Shown here: positions 18,201 through 28,050 of the stretch, in pieces
Numbering within the stretch: position 1 is the first letter of the stretch
Layout of the letters: each line of letters starts with the position of its first letter
NCBI GenBank assembly: GCA_002049455.2
Contig: KV919242.1
Location: 1-41,740, forward strand
DNA length: 41,740 nucleotides
Direction of reading: 5' to 3'
DNA from: Porphyra umbilicalis
Lineage: Eukaryota; Rhodophyta; Bangiophyceae; Bangiales; Bangiaceae
The notes under the pieces: generated by a model
The model's input: only the letters and a program-made list of their open reading frames with translations
What the model was told of the DNA's origin: nothing
The model's database searches: none
Made by a program: the position numbers and the translations under genes

Positions 18201-19225
18201 GTTCGTTGCGCTTGCGTGGGGTGTGCAGCTGGTGCTTTTTGTCGGCCTGGCGGTGGCGGGGGTGGTGCGGCTTGTCATGTGGGACGGCGTGCGCGCTGCC
18301 GTTGCGTGGGGTGTGCAGCTGGTGCTTTTTGTCGGCCTGGCGGTGGCGGGGGTGGTGCGGCTTGTCATGTGGGACGGCGTGGGCGCTGCCGTTGCGTGGG
18401 GTGTGCAGCTGGTGCTTTTTGTCGGCCTGGCGGTGGCGGGGGTGGTGCGGCTTGTCATGTGGGACGGCGTGTTCGTTGCGTTTGCGTGGGGTGTGCAGCT
18501 GGTGCTTTTTGTCGGTCTGGCGGTGGCGGGGTTGGTGCGGCTTATCATGTGGGACGGCGTGTTCGTTGCGCTTGCGTGGGGTGTGCAGCTGGTGCGTTTT
18601 GTCGGCCTGGCGGTGGCGGGGGTGGTGCGGCTTGTCATGTGGGACGGCGTGCGCGCTGCCGTTGCGTGGGGTGTGCAGCTGGTGCTTTTCGTCGGCCTGG
18701 CGGTGGCGGGGGTGGTGCGGCTTGTCATGTGGGACGGCGCGCGCATTGCCGTTGCGTGCGGTGTGCAGCTGGTGCCTTTTTGTCGGTCTGGCGGTGGCGG
18801 GGTTGGTGCGGCCTATCATGTGGGACGGCGTGTTCGTTGCGCTTGCGTGGGGTGTGCAGCTGGTGCTTTTTGTCGGCCTGGCGGTGGCGGGGGTGGTGCG
18901 GCTTGTCATGTGGGACGGCGTGTTCGTTGCGCTTGCTTTCGTGGGGTGTGCAGCTGGTGCTTTTTGTCGGTCTGGCGGTGGCGGGGTTGGTGCGGCTTAT
19001 CATGTGGGACGGCGTGTTCGTTGCGCTTGCGTGGGGTGTGCAGCTGGTGCTTTTTGTCGGTCTGGCGGTGGCGGGGGTGGTGCGGCTTATCATGTGGGAC
19101 GGCGTGTTCGTTGCGCTTGCGTGGGGTGTGCAGCTGGAGCTTTTTGTCGGCCTGGCGGTGGCGGGGGTGGTGCGGCTTGTCGTGTGGGACGTCTTGCAAG
19201 ATGCCGCTCGCATGGCGTTGGGCGT
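15218..19225. repeat. Minisatellite array 1 (114-bp then 90-bp units)
   Basis: About 4.0 kb of tandem repeats. The left part (to about 16620) has 114-115-bp units: the GCGTGGGGCG-type landmark recurs at 15931, 16045, 16159, 16273, 16387 and 16501, exactly 114 apart. The 16620-17080 stretch is degenerate. From about 17110 to 19190 the unit is 90 bp (landmark TGCGTGGGGT at 17401 and 17491). The 90-bp unit equals the 114-bp unit minus a 24-bp module containing GACGTGGAGCTGGAC. A few units carry one extra base. The 90- and 114-bp units contain no stop codon in most frames on both strands. In one plus frame they read as a hydrophobic 30-residue repeat; on the minus strand they read as His/Pro- or Thr/Ser-rich repeats. 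The +1 units shift every frame, so no frame is preserved and coding is unlikely. Confidence 0.93.
17202..18835. repeat. Higher-order duplication within array 1
   Basis: A block of about nine 90-bp units starting at the variant GTGCCTCTTTG (17239) reappears 902 bp later (18141) with the same order of unit variants. The closing variant GTGCCTTTTTG (17960) reappears 812 bp later (18772), so the second block lacks one 90-bp unit. This indicates a recent segmental duplication followed by loss or gain of one unit. Confidence 0.85.
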
Positions 19226-19389
19226 GCTGTTGGTATCGGGGTGGGGATATCTGCGTGGGTTGGTGTATATGTATTCGTTGCGTACATGGTCGTTGGAAGA
19301 GTGGCACATCGATCAATAGTTGAAGTAAAACGTAGCGGCTCAAGGCAAGCAAACACAAGTGTACCACAGCAAAGCAGCGCACAACCTCC

Positions 19390-20577
19390 TCACTCAGCAC
19401 GGCCCTTTCCCTTCCCCTTGTACGGCTGGCACGCATGCGCCACGTACTCGTCGCCAGAGCGGTAGTGGCAGCCGCACCGCGGACACTCAAACCAAACACG
19501 GGCGCCCGGTGGGACCACTACCGCCACCGGGACGCGGCCAGCCCCAGACGTCGGTGACGCCGACGCGCCGCCCGGTCTCGTGCGTGCCGAATAACCATCC
19601 GCCCAAGCGTTATCGCCAACACCAGTCGACTGCGGAGAAGCGCCGGACGAGCCAGAGTCATCAGACGAGGTCGGCAGCCGTCCCCTCCCCGCTTTAGCAG
19701 CGTCTGCGAGCTTCTCTGACCCCGATGCATACGCGTCGTCGTCGCGTCGGCGCTTGTGTCGGTGGGCGTCAGCAGGAGGTGGCCCGGCCCCAGCTCCACC
19801 AGCAGACCCACCAGCGCCAGAAGACCCGCTGTGGCCGGCCGCGAACGCGCGAGCGTGGGAATGAGCGGTGCGGCCCGCATCGCGAACGGCGGCCGCAGGC
19901 GCAAGGATGCCGGCGTCGTGTTCAGCTTCACGGAGCACGTCTGCCAAACGAGCATCGTCGTCTCCAGCGCGCCTGACTTCTCTCACCGCTGCACGCAGGC
20001 GAGGCAACAGAACATGGAGCTCGGCGCGCCGCCCGCTGTCCTTCAGAACAGCCACGGCGCGTCGGTGGCCAGCGCCACTCACGTGACTGATGAGGCTTGT
20101 TGGGGCGTCGTTGCTCGCCAGGCACGTCGGGCATGTCCAACGAGTAGAGTGGCTGGCGTTGCCGGGCCCGTGCGTCGCGGCGGCGCGGAACGCCCTCTTC
20201 TTGTGTGGCGCCCCGCGGACGTGCTCATTCCAGCTTGCCGCCCCGGTCATCAGGATGTTGCACGTCTCACACTTGTATAAGCCAGAAGGCTCAGGCCGCG
20301 GGGGTAGGGGGGGGGGGGTGGTGCGGCGGCCATGTTGTGAAAAAACACAGAAAGGGCGGGCAAGGTGCAGCAGCGCAGCAAGCGGCTGCAACACCAGGAA
20401 GGAAGACCACCGACGAGATGTGCGACGGAGACAGGGACACAGGCATTGCTGGAAACGCACCCGACAGAAAGTCGGGACCCTCGGCGGCCGCGCCACTGCC
20501 GGTGTTGCACACTGTGACCCATTTTGTGGCCCGAAACGATTACGTCTCAAATTGGGAGTTACTTTGATTTTCTGCAT
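19390..20577 (-). CDS. U1/matrin-type C2H2 zinc-finger protein
   Basis: Three zinc-binding motifs are visible, counting from ATG 20577. Finger 1 is YKCETCNILM...NEHVRGAPH (Cys103, Cys106, then His after 12 and after 5 residues). Finger 2 is WTCPTCLAS...ISHVSGAGH with the same C-x2-C-x12-H-x5-H spacing. This spacing marks U1-like/matrin-type fingers, which bind double-stranded RNA or RNA-protein complexes. Near the C-terminus FECPRCGCHY...AHAC is a C-x2-C-x12-H-x-C finger, followed by a short basic tail KGKGKGRAE. Between them lie an Arg-rich helix and low-complexity Ser/Gly/Asp regions with a basic HRHKRRRDDD. The first ~95 residues are unlike protein (Cys/Arg/Pro mix), so the real start may be downstream or in an upstream exon. 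Function beyond probable nucleic-acid binding is unknown. It lies between the two minisatellite arrays. Confidence 0.7.
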   Translation of the reverse strand: MQKIKVTPNLRRNRFGPQNGSQCATPAVARPPRVPTFCRVRFQQCLCPCLRRTSRRWSSFLVLQPLAALLHLARPFCVFSQHGRRTTPPPLPPRPEPSGLYKCETCNILMTGAASWNEHVRGAPHKKRAFRAAATHGPGNASHSTRWTCPTCLASNDAPTSLISHVSGAGHRRAVAVLKDSGRRAELHVLLPRLRAAVREVRRAGDDDARLADVLREAEHDAGILAPAAAVRDAGRTAHSHARAFAAGHSGSSGAGGSAGGAGAGPPPADAHRHKRRRDDDAYASGSEKLADAAKAGRGRLPTSSDDSGSSGASPQSTGVGDNAWADGYSARTRPGGASASPTSGAGRVPVAVVVPPGARVWFECPRCGCHYRSGDEYVAHACQPYKGKGKGRAE

Positions 20578-22460
20578 TCTGAGGACAGAAATGATGCATT
20601 ACACAACGTCTTTCTCCGGGGTTGGCCACTGAGGCGATGGCGTCAGGAGCGAGTGTTGTAAGCATGATACTCAGTACCCCGGCGTCCCAGTGTAGTCCGC
20701 GACTGCGTCTCCAGTACATCAGACGTGCCAAGCCAATGCGTCCAAGTCGACGCGCGAAGCCGCCGTGGGCGAAGCGGGGAAACAATCCGGGGCACCACGG
20801 CTATGGCATGGTGCCGTCTTTGGTCTCCGGACGCATCGCATCCGAGTGCAGCTCTGTTGTTGCGTCCGACGCATTTCACCCCTACGACGATCGTCCGAGG
20901 CCCGGTCGGGAGCGGCCGCCGCAGCAGCGCCCCGCAGGAACGAGAGAGAGTACGGCACGTTCGTCATGACCGTCTAGAGGGGTTGCGGCTCCATTACACG
21001 TACCGCCCTCAAATACCACTCACATATGTACTCTGCCGATCCGACTGCTGTCAAGTAATGATGTTCGACTGTTTCATCCTCCATCGTGCACGGCCAACGA
21101 TCGATCGGATGTGCGCCACGACCGAGCGCGCCAAGTGTAAAACCCCCTGCTATGGCGTGTGGGCTGTCGCGCGAGAAAGGCACGCCAGGCTGTGCTTGTC
21201 GCCATATTCCGGTTGTCCTATCTCAGCTTCGCAGTCCGCTGTTTTCGGAACAGCTGCGCACCGCTGGCCAAGAACGACGTGAGGCAGATCTCATTTTCTT
21301 TCTCGCTCCACAGTGGAGCGACATCGTCAAAGAGCGGGACATGAAAGCCGCATCAAGTGGAGCGAGGAGACGACTGGCGGACGACCCCTCACCAGTTCAG
21401 ACTGTGCTTCATGTCGTCTGCTTTTTGAAGCGTCGTCGTCGACGGGCCGGACGACAATCTGTCGCCAAGTCGAATAAGTGCGTGTGCGGAGAATTGTCAG
21501 AGGACTTCTCAGTGGGTTTTCACGTTCCTAACGCTGATCCACGGCTCGGGCGCCTCCGTCGCCCGCCGTGTCTGCGTGTTTGGCTGCCAGAGCGTCGCAC
21601 CAATCGTCGTTTGATGAAACTCTGTCAAATTTTCTGAGGGAGGTAGCCTGTGGAGCAGGGAGATCGCCTTCCAGCAGACGAGCGAGTGGCCAGCAGTGCG
21701 TCTTTCGTGGAAGCGCTCTCCTGATTGGTCTAGACACAAACCGCTAGTAGTCCGCGCAGGTTGGGGTGGCGAACGGCGCTACCGTCGGGCTGTCGTCCCC
21801 ACCACCGTCGAGCGCTTCGTCACCGTCGTGACCCTCTCCACATCCCCGGTCACCATGACCGTCGCTCTTACCGGCTTCCCGGACGCCTACGTCGTGTGCT
21901 TGCAAGCGCTATGCGGTACGCCTCAGAATATGGGTCTATTCAATACTTTGCCTGTACTCAGCGGGTCATGTCTCTCTTCGCTTTCTCGTCTAGCCGTGTG
22001 CTGCAGAATCTTTATGGTCTTCTTTTTACGCCGTCGTGGGATGCATGCGGCACATGTTGTTGTCGTGGGCGACGCGGCCTGTTCGACTGCGAACCATCTC
22101 ACTTCATTCACGTTGTGTTACCCGTGTGTCGCTCCCCATTCATCATGCAGCCTCCCATGTCGCTACTGCGTCTGGGTGCTGACAGGGCCATTCCGTATTG
22201 TCCCGCGCATCCTTAAGATGACCGCCCGACGTCTCGTTTTCGTGTAAAATCCCTGCTTTATTCTTTGTCGTGACGATTTAGATACGTCGGCAGGAGGCAA
22301 GCGCCTCATCAAGGCCACCTCCCATTGTGGTGGCGGTGCCGATGTTCGCCGAGGCCAGTTGTGCACAATGCCGACGGCATACAGCTTGCAGTTCGTGGTC
22401 ATTCTTGACGTGACAGTGGCCGTCGTGAGGGTGGCCTGAGTATCGGAAGAAATACAGTCT
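20578..22460. other. Region without recognised genes
   Basis: About 1.9 kb. Only short open frames occur on either strand, none with family motifs. On the plus strand MTVALTGFPDAYVVCLQALCG at 21855-21917 is followed directly by GTACGC, a possible first exon and donor, but I cannot find a convincing second exon. The minus-strand frame 20785-20540, upstream of the zinc-finger gene, is also unrecognised. Confidence 0.4.
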
Positions 22461-22465
22461 GATCA

Positions 22466-24070
22466 GTGGGGCGGCGTCCAAGTCGCGGCTTGCGTGGGGC
22501 GTGCCGTTGGTGCTTTGTGGTGGCGTGACGGCAGCGGACGTGGAGCCGGGTGTGGTGGCGAGGGCGGTGCGGCTTGTCGTGAGGGACGGTGTCCACGTTC
22601 CCGCTTGCGCGCGGCGTGCAGCTGGTTCTTTTTGCCGGCGTGGTTTCGGGGGACGTGGAGCTCGACGTGGTGGCCGGGGCGGTGCGGTTTATAGTGAGGG
22701 ACGGTGTTCAAGTTGCCGCTCGTTTTTGCGTGCAGTTTGCGCTTTTTATCGGCGTCGCTGCGGCGATCGTGGAGCTGGACGCGGTGGCGGGGGCGGTGCA
22801 GCATGTCGTGTGGGACAGTGCGCAAGTTGTACCTTGCGTGGGGTGTGCAGCTGGTGCACCTTGTCGGCGTGGTGGTGGCGGAAGCTGCGGCGGTCGACGA
22901 GCTGGAGGCGGTGGCGGGGGTGGTGCGCCTTGTCGTGTGGGACGGCGTGCATGTTGCCGCTTGCGTGGGGCGTGCAGCTGGTGGTTCTTGTCGGCGTGGC
23001 GGTGGCGGGGGTGGTGCGGTTCGACATGTGGGACGGCGTGCATGTCGCCGCTCGCGTGAGGCGTGCAGCTGGTGGTTCTTGTCGGCGTGGCGGTGGCGCG
23101 GGTGGTGCGGTTCGGCGTTTGGGACGGCGTGCATGTTGCCGCTTGCGTGGGGCGTGCATTTTGTGCTTCTTGTCGGCGTGGCGGTGGCGGGGGTGGTGCG
23201 GTTCGACGTGTGGGACGGCGTGCATGTTGCCGCTTGCGTGGGGCGTGCATTTCGTGATTCTTGTCGGCCTGGCGGTGGCGGGGGTGGTGCGGTTCGGCGT
23301 ATGGGACGGCGTGCATGTTGCCGCTTGCGTGGGGCGGGCAGTTTGTGCTTCTTGTCGGCGTGGCGGTGGCGCGGGTGGTGCGGTTCGACGTGTGGGACTG
23401 CGTGCATGTTGCCGCTTGCGTGAGGCGTGCGGTTTGTGCTTCTTGTCGGCGTGGCGGTGGCGGACGTGCAGCCGGACGTGGTGGCGGGGGTGGTGCGGTT
23501 CGTCGTTTGGGACGGCGTGCATGTTGCCGCTTGCGTGGAGAGTGCAGTTCGTGCTTCTTGTCGGCGTGGCTGCGGCTGACGGGGAGCTGGACGTGGTGGC
23601 GGGGGTGGTGCGGTTTGCTTCGCGGGACGTCTTGCAAGATGCCGCTTGCGTGGGGTGTGGAGTTGGTGCTTCCTGTCGGCGTGGCGGCGGCAGACGTGGA
23701 GCTGGACATGGTGGCGGGGGTGGTGCGGTTTGTCGTGCGGGACCGCTCGAAGGTTGCCTCTTGCGTGGGGCGTACACCGACGTTTTTTTGTCGGCGTGGC
23801 TGCGGCTGACGGGGAGCTGGACGTGGTCGCGGGGGTGGTGCGGTTTGTTTCGCGGGACGTCTTGCAGGATGCCGCTTGCGTGGGGCGTGCAGTTTGTGCT
23901 TCTTGTCGGCATGGCGGTGGCGGACGTGCAGCCGGACATGGTGGCGGGGGTGGTGCGGTTCGTCGTTTGGGACGGCGTGCAGGTTGCCTCTTGCGTGGGG
24001 CGTACACTTACGTTTTTATGTCTGCGTGGCTACGGCGGTCGTGAAGGTGGACGTGGTGGCGGGGGAGTGA
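22466..24070. repeat. Minisatellite array 2 (91-bp and 115-bp units)
   Basis: About 1.6 kb related to array 1 (shared GGGACGGCGTGCATGTTGCC- and GGTGGCGGGGGTGGTGCGG-type segments). The ATGTTGCC landmark recurs at 22951, 23042 (variant), 23133, 23224, 23315 and 23406, exactly 91 bp apart, then 115 bp on at 23521. The longer unit again carries a 24-bp module (GACGTGCAGCCGGAC type). Units containing GGGACGTCTTGCA(A/G)GATGCCGC occur twice (about 23621 and 23850), and once at the right end of array 1 (about 19186). The 91-bp period is not a multiple of three, yet long frames stay open on both strands. Confidence 0.92.
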
Positions 24071-24273
24071 GGGCCGCTTTGCTCTGGAGGACGGGTAAGC
24101 ACTCGTTGTGGAACAGAAGGGTTTCGGTGACGCTGTGATGAAGGACTGGGATGTAGCCGTGGTTGAAAGAAAAACTGCCGAGGACTGTACTCGACTACCA
24201 GCGCCATGTCATGCTGGAACAGTAAAGCAACGAACGAGGGTGGTATGGCGTGAGTACGACGAGCAACGTCGCT

Positions 24274-24627
24274 TTATGAGACAGGCGGTTCAGGCACGAA
24301 ATGGTGAGCGGGACAAGCAAAGTCATTGGCGTCCAGCGGACGTTGAGGGCGAGAAGCGACCACATGTCCATTGCGCAGGTCCCACCGACCAGCCCGGGGT
24401 ACCTGAGAGCACGGCTCGTGGCCGACCCCCTTGCATACTGAGCAAATCCTGTTACACACACCCCCGCCGTTAAGATCACCATGGAAATGAACAGACAGAG
24501 GAAGATAAAACGCATCATCGACAGGAAGAGTATGACGACAAGCAAAATCGTTGTGCGGGCACGTAGATGCGTTATGATGCTGGTGGCCGATGGGCAGCAC
24601 CCCCCAGCAGGTTTCGCATGTCCTCAT
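24274..24627 (-). pseudogene. Fragment of the Cys/His-rich gene family found at 33.8-35.6 kb
   Basis: A 117-codon open segment. From ATG 24627 it has CETC (Cys4, Cys7), a His cluster (15-18), TC (Cys23), ACRHTLPV (Cys30, His32), a Cys58...Cys62-x2-Cys65-x4-His70 block ending GVGH, RW near residue 81, and NDFACP (Cys105). The same order appears in the protein starting at 35610: CLLC, TC, PCRHALPV, CxxCPVVGH, RF, SDYVCP. Only this domain is present; the Gly/Ser-rich middle and conserved C-terminus of the larger gene are missing here. The frame continues upstream to 24843 with a hydrophobic, non-matching sequence. Probably a truncated copy, though a small functional gene is possible. Confidence 0.55.
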
Positions 24628-24843
24628 GTCTGAATTGGAGGAGTCTGGGTGACAGAATGGGACGTGGACATCAGCGAAGAACGGCATAACGATGGTCGTC
24701 AACACCCATTCCATCATGTCATGCACGCTGCACCCAGCGACACAGGCGGTATACCGCGCTGCAGCAATCCACGGGATGAACAAAAAACAGAACTTCAAAC
24801 AATACTCGACATTCAGAACCATTGGCAATCGGGGCTCCCGCAC

Positions 24844-25732
24844 ACAAACATACCGTGACGCCCGGAAGACTGTGAGACAGAATGAGCGACCACACCAGAC
24901 AGTCGAGCACGCGTGGTGAGCGCATGAGTGGGGAGCTGTCTCTTGTCGTGCAGGATGGGGCTTGGCACCAACTCACAGATCGCGTGCTCCGAATGGTGAT
25001 TCTCAACACCGCAGGAGGGGATGGCGCAGTCGCTGGCAACGGCAGGGGGCACGTGCGATTCGATCGGCAGCAGGGATGGCGATCCTCGACGGTGACGGCG
25101 GTGGTGTCGACGACGGTGACGGCTGACCCGGCCCGAATTCGACAGCGAGATCCAGCAGATTGACGGATTCTGTGGTCTACTTCTTCAATTTTTTTTATTC
25201 AACCAGGCGAACCGCCTCTGTGGACGATCGATGCAGTCGAGATCTGTAGGTTCGACACGAACGTGTCCATCCATGACCACCGACCACCAATCCCAACGCG
25301 TTGGGGTGCTGCCGGGAGTACCGTCTGCGGACTGAGTGCAGCGAGACTTGACAGAAACGTAATTCGCTGTCTGAGCCTGGAGCAATGAAGTGCCCACAGC
25401 ACCGGACTCGGGCCCAGTGCGCCCGCATCACTTCGTGTTCCGGACTAATGCGCTTCACGTCATCGATACTCGTACGTCGGCAATGCGCCAGCAGCCGCAC
25501 ATGCCGCCCTCTCCGGCTCCTCGCCACAGTGCCTCAGTGCCAGACATCTTTCCACCCGATTGCATGCCCGTCAGTTGCCGACCGACTGGGTCGGACAGAT
25601 GGCGCATCCAGCATGGCCACGCCTGGTGCTCGTCTGGGGCGTGGAGAGCAAGGGTCGTGGCGGGAGGCACTTCAATGTCCGACGCTCTTCCCCATAGCAA
25701 AAGATCGAATCAGATTGAAGACAATGTGAGAT
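24844..25732. other. Region without recognised genes
   Basis: No protein family, tRNA or repeat is recognised. The stretch should include the downstream flank of the Tc1/IS630-type element, but no terminal inverted repeat could be found by eye. Confidence 0.45.
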
Positions 25733-26767
25733 TTATTCGGCGATGATCGACTCAATGACCTTGCGAACCCGATCGAACTGCCCAAAGATCTGGCGTCGAG
25801 AGAGCTTGCTTGCCGCTGTCGCCTGCAACAAATGCGGGTCGTCCAACAAGTCCGGCATCACATACACCAAGTTCCGGATCACAATCTTCAAGTCATTGAA
25901 GACGCCCTCGATTGGTTGCAGGTCGGGACTGTACGGTGGTAGACGCAAAAAGGGGACGCCGTTGTTTCCGAGGAACGTGTCCCCACCAGCGTTGTGGATG
26001 GGCGCATTGTCGAACAGAACGACGCAGTTGTTCGACTGCTGGCTCCATGGGCGCCCCGGAACATACACACCCAGTTTGGGGATGAGCAGTTGCAGGAACA
26101 GTCGCCAGTCCGCCGACGTCAGCGCGCCTCTCCCCACCACCACGGACTGGAAGCCCAAGATGCGGCCATCACTCGACACCGCCATCGTCGTGCTTGTCCG
26201 CGGAACCGACCGGGGGTCCCGACCGTGGACGTTGTCGCGCTCGCGAGCCAAAGCCCGCCCGTACAATCGGAAGACATCGCCACCGTCTGTGTGTGTCTCG
26301 TCGACTGACACGATGCAGCGCTCGGGGATGTTGTCCCGGACGAGGGCGTGGACGCGCCGCACGGCGGCCGACGACTCACGAAAGAGACGGAGCGAGCGCT
26401 TGCGTGTGAAGCCCAACTTGTGCAAGTGCCGGTCGATCATACTCTTCGATGCACGCAGAGCAATAAACTCGCCGCTGGGGTGGTTGCGCATCAGCTTGAG
26501 CATCTCGGAGTGTTCCCGTAACAGAGCCCGCGGGTGCTCTCGGACCAGGTGCACCATGGCCGTCATGAGCGTCCTGTCAAACCAGCAGCTGTTGTGGTGC
26601 TGGTTCTGCCGCAACGGGTCCCTCCATACTGATCCGTGCTCCCGGTAGTTCTTGAACCAGCGCTTGAGAGTTGACCGCTTGACGCCAATGTTCTTATAAA
26701 TGACACTCTCGCGCACCCCATTCCGCAACATCGTCACAGCTACAAGACGCATATCGACGCTGTACAT
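25733..26767 (-). CDS. Tc1/IS630-type DDE transposase
   Basis: A 344-residue uninterrupted protein that would catalyse cut-and-paste transposition. N-terminal helix-turn-helix region: residues 5-45 (MLRNGVRESVIYKNIGVKR, TLKRWFKNY), followed by a second winged-helix part with HLHKLGFTRK (about 114-123). Catalytic residues are Asp156 in VSVDETH, Asp253 in VLFDNAPIH and Glu287 in YSPDLQPIE, with 33 residues between the last two. Length, order and the PPYSPDLQPIE signature place it in the IS630/Tc1/mariner DDE_3 group. Start is ATG 26767. Its frame and triad are intact, suggesting recent insertion. The 149-bp tandem array begins about 100 bp upstream of its start. No terminal inverted repeats were identified, so the element limits are unknown. 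Confidence 0.88.
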   Translation of the reverse strand: MYSVDMRLVAVTMLRNGVRESVIYKNIGVKRSTLKRWFKNYREHGSVWRDPLRQNQHHNSCWFDRTLMTAMVHLVREHPRALLREHSEMLKLMRNHPSGEFIALRASKSMIDRHLHKLGFTRKRSLRLFRESSAAVRRVHALVRDNIPERCIVSVDETHTDGGDVFRLYGRALARERDNVHGRDPRSVPRTSTTMAVSSDGRILGFQSVVVGRGALTSADWRLFLQLLIPKLGVYVPGRPWSQQSNNCVVLFDNAPIHNAGGDTFLGNNGVPFLRLPPYSPDLQPIEGVFNDLKIVIRNLVYVMPDLLDDPHLLQATAASKLSRRQIFGQFDRVRKVIESIIAE

Positions 26768-26872
26768 CTCAGCCAGTCAGGATAGCACAGTTACTAGCTC
26801 CCCAACGACCAAGCCCTGCACAGCAACGTGCTCTAACAGCCACAGCAGCGCGCCAACGCGCACTTGAACGGC

Positions 26873-27766
26873 GCGCAAGAGCACCACGACAGCCAGCACT
26901 TGCACCCGCAGCAGCACCGCCAGCAGCACCGCGTGCACGGCCACAACAGCCGTGCCAAGATGTCAACCAGGCACACCGCCTCCGCCGCCGCCACCACAAG
27001 CTCCACTGCAACGTGCACGACGCGCAAGAGCACCACGACAGCCAGCACTTGTACCCGCAGCAGCACCGCCAGCAGCACCGCGTGCACGGCCACAACAGCC
27101 GTGCCAAGATGTCAACCAGGCACACCGCCTCCGCCGCCGCCACCACAAGCTCCACTGCAACGTGCACGACGCGCAAGAGCACCACGACAGCCAGCACTTG
27201 TACCCGCAGCAGCACCGCCAGCAGCACCGCGAGCACGGCCACAACAGCCGTGCCAAGATGTCAACCAGGCACACCGCCTCCGCCGCCGCCACCACAAGCT
27301 CCACTGCAACGTGCACGACGCGCAAGAGCACCACGACAGCCAGCACTTGTACCCGCAGCAGCACCGCCAGCAGCACCGCGTGCACGGCCACAACAGCCGT
27401 GCCAAGATGTCAACCAGGCACACCGCCTCCGCCGCCGCCACCACAAGCTCCACTGCAACGTGCACGACGCGCAAGATCACCACGACAGCCAGCACTTGTA
27501 CCCGCAGCAGCACCGCCAGCAGCACCGCGAGCACGGCCACAACAGCCGTGCCAAGATGTCAACCAGGCACACCGCCTCCGCCGCCGCCACCACAAGCTCC
27601 ACTGCAACATGCACGACGCGCAAGAGCACCACGACAGCCAGCACTTGCACCAGCAGCAGCACCGCCAGCAGCACCGCGAGCACGGCCACAACAGCCGTGA
27701 CAAGATGACCACCAGGCACACCGCCTCCGCCGCCGCCACCACAAGCTCCACTGCAACGTGCACGAC
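26873..27766. repeat. 149-bp tandem repeat, six full units
   Basis: The AAGATGTCAACCAGG landmark lies at 26958, 27107, 27256, 27405 and 27554, with a variant at 27703, each exactly 149 bp apart; partial copies flank the six units. Units differ at only a few positions (for example GTGCACGG versus GAGCACGG alternating, CACTTGTACC versus CACTTGCACC). Each unit contains (CAGCAC)-rich and CCGCCGCCGCC segments. The period is 2 modulo 3, so translation cycles through all three frames of the unit; all are open, giving long His/Gln-, Thr/Ser- and Pro/Arg-rich frames. This argues against coding function. High identity implies recent amplification. Confidence 0.93.
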
Positions 27767-27780
27767 GCGCAAGAGCACCG

Positions 27781-28050
27781 CGCCTTGGCCACCCCCCCCC
27801 GAGATGTGAACCGAGGCAACCACGTCCGCGACGCCGTCGGCGCACGTCCCCTTCGCCGACGGCGGCCGGGTCGAGGTGCGAAAGATGATCCGCCACGCAC
27901 TTCCCGCGCGCCTCTGCCACCCCCCCCCCGATATGAAAATCAAGCCGACCACGTCCGCGTCGGCGACAGCGCCCGTGTCGTGGCGCGATGCCGGGTGCGC
28001 TACGCGCTCAACGCGTGGCTCCGCCACAGCCCCCCGGAGCCTTAAAATGG
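27781..28050. repeat. Two degenerate copies of a ~128-bp sequence
   Basis: CCACCCCCCCCCCGAGATGTGAA near 27790 and a variant with GATATGAAAA near 27918 each begin a similar segment sharing CCACGTCCGCG and GCCACGC/GCCACAG landmarks. It is a decayed tandem duplication next to the 149-bp array. Confidence 0.5.

Noticed and set aside
15484..19465. Giant repeat proteins of up to 816 residues
   Set aside because: Several mutually exclusive frames on both strands are equally open and one-base unit variants shift them all, so open length reflects stop-free unit sequence.
15218..24070. A CRISPR-like array
   Set aside because: There is no alternation of constant repeats with unique spacers; whole units are repeated, and the genome is eukaryotic.
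25690..26870. Terminal inverted repeats of the Tc1/IS630-type element
   Set aside because: I searched both flanks by eye and found no convincing matching ends, so no element boundary is claimed.
26864..27809. Long His/Gln-, Thr/Ser- and Pro-rich frames in the 149-bp repeat
   Set aside because: The period is not a multiple of three; the three frames simply rotate through the same DNA.
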